NCBI GenBank assembly: GCA_963697355.1
Contig: CAVONV010000007.1
Coordinates: forward strand, 124,001-188,000
DNA from: CAVONV01 sp963697355
GTDB lineage: Bacteria > Acidobacteriota > Vicinamibacteria > Marinacidobacterales > DATDRI01
DNA length: 64,000 nucleotides
Reading direction: 5' to 3'
Positions 54,556-63,131 of this stretch are shown piece after piece. Below the pieces are notes generated by a model. It was given only the letters and a program-made list of their open reading frames with translations, searched no databases and was not told the DNA's origin. The translations under genes were made by a program, and so were the position numbers. The first letter of the stretch is position 1. Every line of letters starts with the position of its first letter.

Positions 54556-54761
54556 CGCTCCCGCATGGGCAGAATAGCCGAGCCGACCGATGATTCATAG
54601 GGGCTACAACCTCTACACTGGCTTTCACCATGGGCGGGTCCGCTTCGCGGCCCCGCTCTCTCGTACCGAGATCGGAGCCTGTTCGCCGGAACCGTTCCTA
54701 CGAAAACGTCGTTTCCAAGATCAGGCTCAGACACAACATTCAGGTTACTCCCGATATAGCA

Positions 54762-55229
54762 ATGGCAAGAGCGAAAAGGCATTACATACCGGGCCAGATA
54801 TGGCATATTACCCATCGATGCCATAAGAGAGAGTTTCTGCTATAGTTTGCTAAAGATCGGCGGAGGTGGCTCCAGTGGCTTTTTGAGGCGAGAAGGCGTT
54901 TTGGATTAAGCGTATTAGATTATACGATCACTTCGAATCATATTCATCTACTAGTCGCCGATGATGGATCCAGGAATGTCATTCCTGACGCGATCAAGCT
55001 GATAGCAGGCAGAGCCGGTCAGGAGTTTAATCAAAGGAAGGCGCGGAAAGGAGCCTACTGGGAAGACCGTTATCATGCGACCGCCATTGAGAATGGCGAT
55101 CATTTAATAAAATGCATTGTCTACATCGATCTTAATATGGTGAGGGCAGGAGTCGTAAAACATCCAAGCGAGTGGCCATATTCAGGCTACAATGAGATTC
55201 AGCAACCAAAACGGAGGAGAGGCACATGA
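54762..55229 (+). pseudogene. RAYT-type Y1 transposase (IS200-like) with one nonsense codon
   Basis: The frame from the ATG at 54762 reads ARAKRHYIPGQIWHITHRCHKREFLL, then a TAG at 54843-54845, then FAKDRRRWLQWLFEARRRFGLSVLDYTITSNHIHLLV and on to the TGA at 55227-55229. The HIH metal motif (NHIHLLV) and YWEDRYHAT with its following IENGDHLIKCIVYIDLNMVRAGVV are typical of REP-associated tyrosine transposases. The TAG replaces a lysine codon (AAG). All else is open, so loss is recent or a one-base error. Its 3' end overlaps the hdeD start. Confidence 0.8.
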
Positions 55230-55780
55230 ACATCACAGCATGGATGAAGAAGGCGCACAAGAACGCGGGTTGGCTGGTCGCGCTCGGGGTCCTGCAGATC
55301 GTCATCGGTGTCGTCGTGCTGGCGGCGCCGCTCGCCGGCGGCCTCACGGTGACGCTGGTGATCGGCATGGCGATGATCTTCGGCGGCATCGCCCGGCTCG
55401 TCGCCGCCTTCGCGGCCGACTCGTTCGGCATCGGCGCGCTGGCGTTCGTGTGGGGCCTGATCGTGGCCGCCACCGGCTTCTACATCTTCACCAATCCCGG
55501 CGTCGGCCTCGTGACGCTCACGCTGGTGCTCTCGATGATGTTCTTCGTCAGCGGCATCACCGAGTGCGTGGCGGCCTTTCAGGTGAAGCCCGAGCGCGGC
55601 TGGGGCTGGATGCTCACCGGCGGCCTCGTGTCGGTCCTGCTCGCGTTCATGATCTGGCGGCAGTTTCCGTTCTCCGGGATCTGGCTGGTCGGGACGCTCC
55701 TGGGCGTCAACCTCCTGATGAGCGGGATGACGACGGTGATGATCGGGAGCGCGGCGCGGGAGTTGACCGAGACGACGTAG
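55226..55780 (+). CDS. HdeD-family membrane protein, copy 1
   Basis: 184 residues with six transmembrane helices in three repeats (WLVALGVLQIVIGVVVLAAP, VTLVIGMAMIFGGIARLVAAF, ALAFVWGLIVAATGFYIF and three more), the DUF308/HdeD layout linked to acid stress in E. coli. A GGAGG site lies inside the end of the transposase pseudogene. The gene is strikingly G+C rich compared with its left neighbour and with copy 2, so it came from a different source. Confidence 0.85.
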   Translation: MNITAWMKKAHKNAGWLVALGVLQIVIGVVVLAAPLAGGLTVTLVIGMAMIFGGIARLVAAFAADSFGIGALAFVWGLIVAATGFYIFTNPGVGLVTLTLVLSMMFFVSGITECVAAFQVKPERGWGWMLTGGLVSVLLAFMIWRQFPFSGIWLVGTLLGVNLLMSGMTTVMIGSAARELTETT

Positions 55781-55888
55781 GCAGCGAGAAAGGTGACCGC
55801 CGTTGACACGTAGGGCAGTGGTGGGAGAACCCAGGGATGGTAAGATTTGATTTTTGAACGAGCCACACCCTCAAGGAGAGGCCGCCAG

Positions 55889-56677
55889 GTGCGCAGCGAG
55901 CACGAGACCTTCAGCTTTCGTACCTTTCCGTCTCGTGTCGCCGGGCTGGCGACCGTGATCGTCGCCATGGGACTGCTGGTGCCCGCCGCCAGGGCCCAGC
56001 AGTTCAACAGCGACAATTACCTGACCATGCCGCACGGGACGGCCACCTTCGTGGTGACGCACGGCCAGCGCACCTCGGCCATGATCAGCTCCTTCGCGCT
56101 CGCGCCCAACTGGGAGTTCTTCGTCCAGGCCAACCTGCTCTGGAAGGACGAAAAGGACGACGCGGCGGAACACTTCTCGACCAACCTCTACGCGAAGTAC
56201 ATGTTCTTCGAGAACGCCGCCAAGAGCGGCGGCTTCGCCGTGATGGGCGGCCTGGGCGGCAACCCGGGCTACTACAAACGCGGGGAGCTCACCAACTCGT
56301 TCAGGACCGTCTGGGCCGCCTCGCCCCTGACCCTCCCGTTCGTCGGGAACAAGGTCCTGCTGGACCTCATGCCGGGCTTCGAGGCCGACTTCGACCGCGG
56401 TGGGTCGAAGGCGACCTCGTGGCTGTTCACCTATTCGACGCGCGTGGCGATCTACGGCATCATCCCCAACTCGGCCATTGTCGCCGAGGTGTACGGCTCC
56501 AAGGGCCAGGGCCCATCCCACTCGGAGTACAAGGCCGGCCTGCGGTGGGAGCCGAACCCGCTCTTCGCGCTGGCCGCCACCTACGGGGCGACCCTGGACG
56601 GCTCGCCGGGAGCCGGCGCGGAAGTCGGGTTCATACTGTTCACGCCCCGGTTCCTGTGCCGCGGCGGCTGCAAGTAG
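55889..56677 (+). CDS. secreted outer-membrane beta-barrel protein, unknown
   Basis: About 262 residues from a GTG at 55889 with AGGAG upstream; a TTG at 55847 is an alternative. A signal peptide (FPSRVAGLATVIVAMGLLVPAARAQ) is followed by a barrel-like sequence with alternating residues (WEFFVQANLLWKDEKDDAAEHFSTNLYAKYMFF, SWLFTYSTRVAIYGII, GAEVGFILFTPRFLCRGGCK). Similar to other porin-like proteins in this block only in general layout. Very G+C rich, like the preceding hdeD, so the two probably arrived together. Confidence 0.65.
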   Translation: MRSEHETFSFRTFPSRVAGLATVIVAMGLLVPAARAQQFNSDNYLTMPHGTATFVVTHGQRTSAMISSFALAPNWEFFVQANLLWKDEKDDAAEHFSTNLYAKYMFFENAAKSGGFAVMGGLGGNPGYYKRGELTNSFRTVWAASPLTLPFVGNKVLLDLMPGFEADFDRGGSKATSWLFTYSTRVAIYGIIPNSAIVAEVYGSKGQGPSHSEYKAGLRWEPNPLFALAATYGATLDGSPGAGAEVGFILFTPRFLCRGGCK

Positions 56678-56783
56678 GCGCCGCTGGTTCCCGCTCCGCA
56701 CCGCCTTCACACGCCATACGCCAGGGCCCGCCGCAGCCGCGTCGTCCGGGGTAGACTGTTGGGCATCTGGGTTGCCCATACTG

Positions 56784-57135
56784 ATGAGGTCTGCGCCGAT
56801 CAACCAACTCGAGAGCGTGCTCATCCGCACGAAGCTCACGCGGCCGCCCGCGCGGGCCGGCTTCGTCGAGCGCCCGCGGCTCCTCCAGCGCCTGGACGGG
56901 TTGCTCGAGCACCGCGTCACGCTCGTGTCGGCACCGCCAGGCTTCGGCAAGACCACGCTGGCCACGCAGTGGCTGAACCAGCGCCGGCCGCCCTGCGCGT
57001 GGCTCTCGGTTCGACCCCTTCGATGGCGACCCGGAGCACTTCATTCGCTACCTGGTTGCCGCCGTCGAGGGGGCATCCACGCACCGGCTCCCGGAGACCG
57101 CCGCCCTGCTCGCGTCCCGGGAGCGGCCCCCTTCT
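56784..57135 (+). pseudogene. N-terminal fragment of a MalT/LuxR-type regulator
   Basis: From the ATG at 56784 the frame gives INQLESVLIRTKLTRPPARAGFVERPRLLQRLDGLLEH and the Walker A SAPPGFGKTTLATQW, a paralogue of the regulator at 45524. A frameshift near 57010 moves it to FDPFDGDPEHFIRYLVAAVEGAS. The match ends near 57135, after which RHRVVALTIVAGILVGYTII (to the TGA at 57214-57216) looks like the tail of an unrelated membrane protein. A truncated remnant. Confidence 0.75.
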
Positions 57136-57300
57136 CGCCACCGGGTGGTGGCCCTGACCATTGTCGCTGGAATACTGGTCGGCTACACGATCATCCGTCC
57201 GGAACCCGGCCTGTGAACATAAAAACTGAACATTCATACTTTTTGATCGTTCACATTTTGCATTCAAATTCACCGATCAGGGACTAAAAGGAAAATTGAA

Positions 57301-57360
57301 ATGAAAAAAGAAGAAAGAATTAATGAAATGCTCAATTTGGTTACCTCCATGTCAAAATGA
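57301..57360 (+). CDS. 19-codon AT-rich open frame
   Basis: MKKEERINEMLNLVTSMSK, preceded by AAAAGGAAAA. It sits in the most A/T-rich stretch of the window (57216-57365). It could be the start of a lost gene or nothing at all. Confidence 0.2.
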   Translation: MKKEERINEMLNLVTSMSK

Positions 57361-57363
57361 AAG

Positions 57364-57915
57364 CAACCTCAGTCGCTCGATTTGCTGGTGGTGATGGTTG
57401 AAAACATCACCCAGATGCCCTGGCAGGAATTCTGGAAGCAGAGGGTTTGGTCGAAAATCGGTGCAAAACATCTATTCATGATTGGTCTTGCCCCTGATGG
57501 CACGTCAGGTGCTGCCGGAATGAACATCACCACGCCCGAAGACATGCTGCGCTATGCGATGATCTATACCCCAAGCTGGAATAAAGTGGCCAAGGAAAAG
57601 ATTGTTTCTGACAAACAGATGAAGTGTATCCAGACGCTGGGTAACCCAGAGGCTTACCGGGGCTCCGGAGAGGAGGCGTACGGCAAGCGTTGGTTCGGTG
57701 AAACGCCCTATATGAATACCGCCCAATGGGACCACTCGTTCGAAGATGGTGCGATGTTCAAACACGGCAACATGGGTCAGGGTATCTACGTCGATCCGGC
57801 TCGCGACTTCTGCGGTCAGTATTTCGGTCTGGCGACAAACGATGAAGCGATATCTGGCGCTGATCACTCGCCCGGATACCTTCGGGCTGCGGCGAAGCTG
57901 CTGGCAGGCAAGTAA
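57364..57915 (+). pseudogene. C-terminal part of a beta-lactamase-fold serine hydrolase
   Basis: About 180 residues (LLVVMVENITQMPWQEFWKQRVWSKIGA ... GAAGMNITTPEDMLRYAMIYTPSW ... MFKHGNMGQGIYVDP) match the second half of this hydrolase family, from the region after Y-x-N to the H-x-G box (KHGNMGQG). The N-terminal half with the catalytic serine is missing, so it cannot be active alone. The codon style resembles the two amidohydrolases of the block. Confidence 0.7.
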
Positions 57916-58002
57916 ATACTGGACAGAAAACTGGCTAGGGAGCGGGCCGGGGCATTCCTTGTGATATTTCGTTGATCTTTTTGTGAATTGTTCCGGTCGC
58001 TC

Positions 58003-58330
58003 TTTTTATGCGGCTGTTGCTCGGCATCTGACGGCCAGGGAAACCTCGCCGTCAGATCACTCCAGGAGAGTGTCAAGTATGCGGTAGCCGGGTCGAGCTC
58101 TCGCCTGGCGTCGCACCTGACTTCCTTCGACTGCTTTCCGGCGATCTCTTTGCAGCGGTGCGTGACGCGGTACGAACCGTCGACACGGCAACACACGACG
58201 GCTCGGCTCTTATCGAGGGGACGGCACCTCGAGCAGATCTATCGCAAGCTCGGGGTGAACAGTCGGAGGCAGGCGGTATAAAAAGCCGCCGCGTTGGGAA
58301 TCTTGGAGATCCCGCCAATAGAGTAGATCC
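58003..58330 (+). pseudogene. internally deleted copy of the MalT-like gene 3' part
   Basis: 58003-58224 matches 47093-47315 of the MalT-like gene with few changes. The sequence then jumps to the match of 48188 onward (CACCTCGAGCAGATCTATCGC), so about 870 bases are lost at the ACGG/CACCTC joint. The helix-turn-helix end (QIYRKLGVNSRRQAV) is present but out of frame. Confidence 0.85.
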
Positions 58331-58407
58331 TCACAACATTAGCTACCTTATTTTTGCCTTGTTTCGAGGCATTCGCGGAGCCTGGGTCCACGCTAAATTC
58401 TAGGCTC

Positions 58408-58682
58408 ATGTCGATCACGAGCAACAAAAGTCAACACGCCTTCGGGTTCGGCAGGCCTGCTACCTACCGCATCGTAATTCAGGGCGTTTTGAGCGCAGAG
58501 TGGAGCGATCGGCTGGCCGGCCTGTCGATCGCGACGACGGATCCCGAAATAGGTCCGCCACAAACCGCCCTGAAGGGATGGATCCACGACCAAGCAGAGC
58601 TGAACGGCGTGCTCACGAAGATCGTTACGCAAAGGGAGCCAAGATTGAAACTTCCAGGGTAGATTTCAACGAGGCCGAATAA
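58408..58682 (+). pseudogene. small alpha/beta protein, full-length copy with a frameshift
   Basis: MSITSNKSQHAFGFGRPATYRIVIQGVLSAEWSDRLAGLSIATT then GWIHDQAELNGVLTKI. The frame then needs a one-base fix near 58620 to read YAKGAKIETSRVDFNEAE to the TAA at 58680-58682. This is a known kind of small protein found beside LuxR-type regulators and HdeD genes. Its function is not known. It lies just before the second hdeD. Confidence 0.6.
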
Positions 58683-58694
58683 AAGGATAAAACA

Positions 58695-59228
58695 ATGAAT
58701 GAAGAAACCCCCATTTTACAAAAAGTTAGCGGCAGGATGAGACTCATGGGCTGGCTGTCCATCATTTTTGGTGCCCTGGCGATCGCCATGCCCTGGATTG
58801 CAGGTCAATCGATCCTGCTGATGGTCGGCGCACTGGTCATCGCCGCAGGTATCATGCGCATGATCTGGGCCTTCCAGGCAGGCAGCCTGGGCAAGGGTGT
58901 CCTGGTGTTCCTGGTCGGTGTTTTGACCTTGCTGGCGGGCTTTGCCGTTGTCGCGAATCCACTGATGTCTTCAGCAATCTTGACCATCATGCTGAGTATC
59001 TACTTCTTCGTCGATGGCCTCTCCGAGTTCTTCGCGGCATTCTCATTACAGGATGGTAAAGGCTGGCTGCTGTTCGACGCAGTGGTGACGGTTCTCCTGA
59101 GCATCATGCTTTTTACAGGCTTTCCGCTGGCCGGGACGGTTGCGATTGGGGTGTTCCTCGGCATCAAGCTCGTATTTGTGGGCGTGACGATGTTGTCGAT
59201 AAGGTCGCTGGCAAAAAATGTACTCTAA
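58695..59228 (+). CDS. HdeD-family membrane protein, copy 2
   Basis: 177 residues with six transmembrane helices (LSIIFGALAIAMPWIAGQSILLMVGALVIAAGIMRM, GVLVFLVGVLTLLAGFAVV, SAILTIMLSIYFFVDGLSEF and two more). It has the same family layout as copy 1 but moderate G+C and only distant similarity, so it is not a recent duplicate. Directly follows the small alpha/beta protein, an arrangement that may be the ancestral one (regulator, small protein, hdeD). Confidence 0.85.
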   Translation: MNEETPILQKVSGRMRLMGWLSIIFGALAIAMPWIAGQSILLMVGALVIAAGIMRMIWAFQAGSLGKGVLVFLVGVLTLLAGFAVVANPLMSSAILTIMLSIYFFVDGLSEFFAAFSLQDGKGWLLFDAVVTVLLSIMLFTGFPLAGTVAIGVFLGIKLVFVGVTMLSIRSLAKNVL

Positions 59229-59286
59229 GCAGCTCAGGCACCCCTCGACGTTATTATTTAGCGGCACAAGACAAATAACCTTTGTC

Positions 59287-59325
59287 ATGCCTAACAATTG
59301 GTTGCAGCGCACGGCGCTTCGCGTA
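59287..59325 (+). repeat. partial attC-like stretch
   Basis: TGCCTAACAATTGGTTGCAG followed by GCGCACGGCGCTTCGCG resembles one half of an integron recombination site (R' box GCCTAAC and the central GCCGCTTCGC arm). The matching GTTAGGC-type second box is missing, so it may be a truncated site or chance. Confidence 0.3.
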
Positions 59326-59342
59326 GCCGCTGTCATTGGAGA

Positions 59343-60972
59343 ATGAAGATGAAACGACTTAGCGATCTCTTTGCCCTGGCGGGACTCGCCGTGGCTATAG
59401 CCACGCCGGCAATGGCCGCCGATTACGATGTCGTAATCAACAACGGCAGGGTCATGGACCCCGAGACCAACTTTGATGGCGTACGCAACGTCGGGATAAA
59501 GGATGGGAAGATTGCTGCGATCACCGAGGACGCGATCGAGGGCGAAGAAACCATCGATGCCAGCGGTCACGTCGTAGCTCCGGGCTTTATCGAGGGGCAC
59601 CAGCACGCGACCGACCCGTTCAGTCGCAAGGTGAATTTGCGGGATGGCTTGACCACGCAAATGGATTTCGAAGCAGGCGCCGGTGATATTGCCAAATGGT
59701 ATGCGGATCAAGAGGGTAAAACCCAGGCCAACTACGGCATGGTCGTGCTCTCAACTCTTGCCCGTGTATCGGTGCTGGACAGTCCTGAAATAGCGGCTAG
59801 TGCTAATGACATGGGCGGCCTGTTCCCTATGGTGGGTCGCGCCGCCGCTAATGCCCAGAAAGAAGGACGCAAGCCAGGCTGGTCCTCAACCTTGCCCAAC
59901 AAAGAGCAGATGACTGAGATCATGAGTATCGTCGATGAAGGCCTTCGCCAAGGCGCCTTGGGCGTGGGCATTCCGGTCGGCTATATGACCACGGGCGTGA
60001 CCCAGTACGAATTGTATAAATACCAGGAGTTGGCATCAAAATACGGTCGTGTTTCGAATGCGCATGTACGTTTTGCGGGTGTCAGACCTCCCACCGAGGG
60101 ACTATTGGGTGTTCAGGAAATGCTGGCCAATGCCATGGTTTTGGATGCACCTTTCCTGGCTTCACACCTGAACAGCAACATGGACTGGGAGTACACGATC
60201 CCGCTCATCAACGACGCAAGAGAAAAGCGAGGGGCCAAAGTATGGGGTGAGGTTTACCCCTATGCAGCGGGCGGTACCGTTGCTTCGACAGATATTCTCA
60301 CAGAGTCGAGCATGGCTCAGATGAATATCACCTATTCGAACGTCTCCAACCTTGACGGCACGCGTTGGGACAAGGCGATGTATGAGGACGTTCGCAAGAA
60401 TGATCCCGGCAGAACGATTTTGATTTTCAACAACTCCCCTGAGGACATCGCTAAATGGATGGCTCAGCCGGGAGTTGTCGTCGTCTCAGACGGTATGGCC
60501 ATCGTCGACGAAAATTTCCGACTACTACCCTTGGGATTCCTCTTACGAAGGCAAGTCGGTTCACCCGCGTAGTGCAGGTACCCGCGCCAAGGTGCTGCGC
60601 ATGGTGCGTGAAGATAAGAACATGCCTTTGATGGAAGCCATTTCCAAGATGAGCTACCTGCACGCCAAGTACTTTGATGAGCTGGGCGGCATTAGCCAGT
60701 TCAGGACCAAGGGTCGGGTGCAGGTGGGTGCCGATGCAGACATCGTCGTCTTCAACCCGGACACGGTCACTGACAACAGCACTTACGAGGCAGGCATGGG
60801 CACATTGCCCTCGACCGGCATTCCCTACGTGTTGGTGAACGGTGTGGTGGTCGTCAAGGATTCCACCGTTCAGAAGGTCTTTCCGGGCAAGCCGATTCGT
60901 TTCCCGGTGATGGAAAAGGGCCGGCTAGACCAGATTTCTATCGAACCCAGGACGTTTGACCCTAACCAGTAG
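59343..60972 (+). pseudogene. secreted D-aminoacylase-like amidohydrolase, one frameshift
   Basis: Signal peptide (KMKRLSDLFALAGLAVAIATPAMAA), then YDVVINNGRVMDPET and the metal motif APGFIEGHQHATDP (His-x-His type), later ASHLNSNM and VVVSDGM. The first frame stops at 60572. An extra base in TTCC at 60515-60518 separates it from DYYPWDSSYEGKSVHPRSAGTRAKVLRM and the end (VQVGADADIVVFNPDTV), together about 542 residues. It belongs to the N-acyl-D-amino acid deacylase branch. The downstream half includes the conserved HPR-A-GT signature. Confidence 0.78.
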
Positions 60973-61068
60973 TAACACGAGGACAAGTGAGGCGGAGACA
61001 TGGCTAATAGCTCTCCCCACTACCTGAAATAAACAAAACGAAATACTAATTACGATGAGAGGAAAAAA

Positions 61069-62100
61069 ATGAACACGAAACACGACAAAGATTACGACGC
61101 TGGTGGGAGAAGAGTCATGACAAAGCAGCGTAGATCTCTGGTGCTGGTGGGCATTGTCGGCGCACTGGCACTTCTGGCGACGCCCGCCTGGTCTCACCCG
61201 GCGGCCGACGGCTCGAGGCACGAAATCATCGTGCAGCCTGATGGTGACAAGGACCACAATCGGCCCGAGCACGGCAGCCTCGGGAGCATTGGCGCCAAGC
61301 TCGCCGACCCGACCGCAAACATCTGGGCTCTCGTGCTCAACTTCCAGGGCCCAACGTTCTACGACGGTGACCTGAACACAGGAAGCCCCAAAGTCGGCGG
61401 CAACGTGATCTTCCAGCCCGTGATGCCCATTCCGCTCTATGGATCCGGCGAGGACCAGTGGAAGCTGCTCACGCGGCCGGTCATCCCGATCATCTTCAGC
61501 CAACCCATCCCCGACCCTGCAGCCGGCACGGATGCCTTCGACCATATCGGCGGGCTGGGAGACATCGAGCTTCCACTGCTCCTCAACCCGTCCGCGCGCA
61601 TGCTCGGACACTGGATCTTCGCCGCTGGCCCCGTCTTCGAGTTTCCCAGCGCGACGAACACCAAGCTCGGTGCCAATCAATACTCGGTTGGTCCGGCGGT
61701 CGTGCTCGGATACAAGACCGAGAAGTGGACGGCCCTCGTCTTTCCAAACTACTTCTTCGGTATTGGAAGCCAGAGCGATCGGACTGCGGCCAACGCCACG
61801 ACGAGCAAGCTGAGTCTGCTCTACTCCTTTGCCTACAACCTGCCCAGCGCTTGGCAGGTCGGCATCAATCCGACGATCGCCTACAACCACAATGCGTCGT
61901 CCGGAAATCAGTGGACGGCGCCCGTCGGGCTATTCGTCGCAAAGACGATCAAGCTCGGCGGCATCCCGACCAAGATCGAGGGGACACTCGAGTACGCGGT
62001 CGTGAGCCCGAACGCATTCGGTCAGCGGGCCAACTTCCGCATCCTGGTGACCCCGGTGATACCGAGCCTCATCCAGAAGTCGATCCTCGGTGGCAACTAG
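61069..62100 (+). CDS. outer-membrane transporter-like protein (MetA/phenol-degradation type barrel)
   Basis: 343 residues from an ATG with GAGAGG upstream; the signal peptide (RRSLVLVGIVGALALLATPAWS) follows an inner Met at residue 17, which may be the real start. The body (LGSIGAKLADPTANIWALVLNFQG, WKLLTRPVIPIIFSQPIPD, GLGDIELPLLLNPS, WIFAAGPVFEFPSATNTKLGANQYSVGP) matches a group of uncharacterised barrel proteins often next to LuxR-type regulators and sulfatases. Intact. Confidence 0.7.
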   Translation: MNTKHDKDYDAGGRRVMTKQRRSLVLVGIVGALALLATPAWSHPAADGSRHEIIVQPDGDKDHNRPEHGSLGSIGAKLADPTANIWALVLNFQGPTFYDGDLNTGSPKVGGNVIFQPVMPIPLYGSGEDQWKLLTRPVIPIIFSQPIPDPAAGTDAFDHIGGLGDIELPLLLNPSARMLGHWIFAAGPVFEFPSATNTKLGANQYSVGPAVVLGYKTEKWTALVFPNYFFGIGSQSDRTAANATTSKLSLLYSFAYNLPSAWQVGINPTIAYNHNASSGNQWTAPVGLFVAKTIKLGGIPTKIEGTLEYAVVSPNAFGQRANFRILVTPVIPSLIQKSILGGN

Positions 62101-62503
62101 AGCCGGCGAGCCCGATCTGCGAAGACCGAAAGGCAGCCATCGGGGCCGCAGTAGGCGGGCTGGGCAGCGCCATGCGCAACCGGCGAGCCGTTCGCACACC
62201 GCAGGAGGTGATGCGTGTGTCCGAAGCCACGCAATGATCGACAGGACAAGCGGCAAGCCAGATCGACTGCTGCCTCCCACGGCTTGCACTTCGCTTTCAG
62301 ACACTGGAGAAGGACACAGGAGCTGGAAGATTGGAGACCCCGAGCCGGTGAAGTAGCGATCCTCACGAGCTTACCCCCTGCGACGGTCGCAGAGCCAGAT
62401 CGTCGCAGGGGTCACAACCACCAAAGAAGGCACGAGCGCGGATCAGTCACCCGAAAACAATGCCAAACGAAATCTCGCAGCGACGCGCGGCCTAACGGCG
62501 GAA
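62101..62503. other. region with decayed coding sequence
   Basis: Rightward frame from about 62357 stays open into the next gene (VAGVTTTKEGTSADQSPENNAKRNLAATRG) but has no credible start. It is probably the missing front of the small gene at 62504. Nothing else seen. Confidence 0.35.
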
Positions 62504-62623
62504 ATGATCGCCGCAGCTCAGGCGCTCTCGGAAGAATTGACTCACTCGAACAATCCGCTCATGCCGCTGGATCAGTATCTGGCCGAGGCATCACAGAGCA
62601 CAGAAAAGGAGCCGCAAAGATGA
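62504..62623 (+). CDS. 3' end of a small gene coupled to the sulfatase gene
   Basis: The frame gives MIAAAQALSEELTHSNNPLMPLDQYLAEASQSTEKEPQR and ends in a TGA that overlaps the sulfatase ATG by four bases (ATGA). The ATG at 62504 may be internal, as the frame is open for about 150 bases upstream. No family recognised. Confidence 0.4.
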   Translation: MIAAAQALSEELTHSNNPLMPLDQYLAEASQSTEKEPQR

Positions 62624-62877
62624 AAACAAAACAAATTAGATCTCTGGCTTGGGTCGGGCTGCTCTTGACAGTCCTGGCCAGCACGGCGAGCGCCAAATCG
62701 CCCAACATCGTCCTGATCAACATGGACAACTTCGGTTACGGCGAACTGGGTGTTTACGGCGGGGGTATTCTCCGGGGTGGTGCCACGCCGCGCATCGACA
62801 ATAGCTTGACTCACAGGAGTTTTAAATTTGAAGACCGGATTTCATTATGGTGTCTAGTTCGAACATGGAAATCCTAA
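62620..62877 (+). pseudogene. arylsulfatase, N-terminal fragment
   Basis: A signal peptide (TKQIRSLAWVGLLLTVLASTASA) and the first sulfatase motif (KSPNIVLINMDNFGYGELGVYGGG, GGATPRID) are clear. The match ends at about residue 66; the last 19 residues are unrelated. The metal ligands of the first strand are altered (MDNFG in place of the usual DD) and the catalytic Cys-x-Pro-x-Arg region is absent, so it is dead. The break marks a rearrangement near 62810. Confidence 0.8.
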
Positions 62878-62964
62878 AAATTCAATAGTTTAAGTAAATA
62901 TTTGGAGTCTGGTGGCGGCTCCCTGATGGGAAGATTTGCCTTCGAAATATGTAGAAATGCGGAT

Positions 62965-63131
62965 TGTTAACTCGCTGGCGAAAACCGGGATTGGGAGTGG
63001 ATGCCCGTTCCCTACGTGGATGAGCACTCGGCGGAGCTGCTCTTCCGGCACAAGGTCATGCGCTTGTTCCAGGATGAGGGCCTACTGAGCGAAGAGCGGA
63101 GCGAGCTGCTGCTGTCGTGGCGGCATTCGGG
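62965..63131 (+). pseudogene. IS91-type transposase fragment
   Basis: The frame reads WMPVPYVDEHSAELLFRHKVMRLFQDEGLLSEERSELLLSWRHSG, a well-conserved internal piece of IS91/IS801-type transposases. It is cut on both sides; the right edge meets the end of the leftward recombinase gene. Confidence 0.65.

Noticed and set aside
54843..54845. TAG in the RAYT gene read as pyrrolysine
   Set aside because: No pyrrolysine genes in the window, and lysine is the usual residue at this place; a nonsense mutation or error is simpler.
55871..56965. Open frame of 364 codons on the minus strand
   Set aside because: It is a by-product of very high G+C. The plus-strand barrel gene has a signal peptide and barrel pattern, while the minus frame is low-complexity Arg/Gly/Glu sequence.
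60925..61890. Open frame of 321 codons on the minus strand
   Set aside because: Shadow of the plus-strand barrel gene at 61069; no recognisable protein features.
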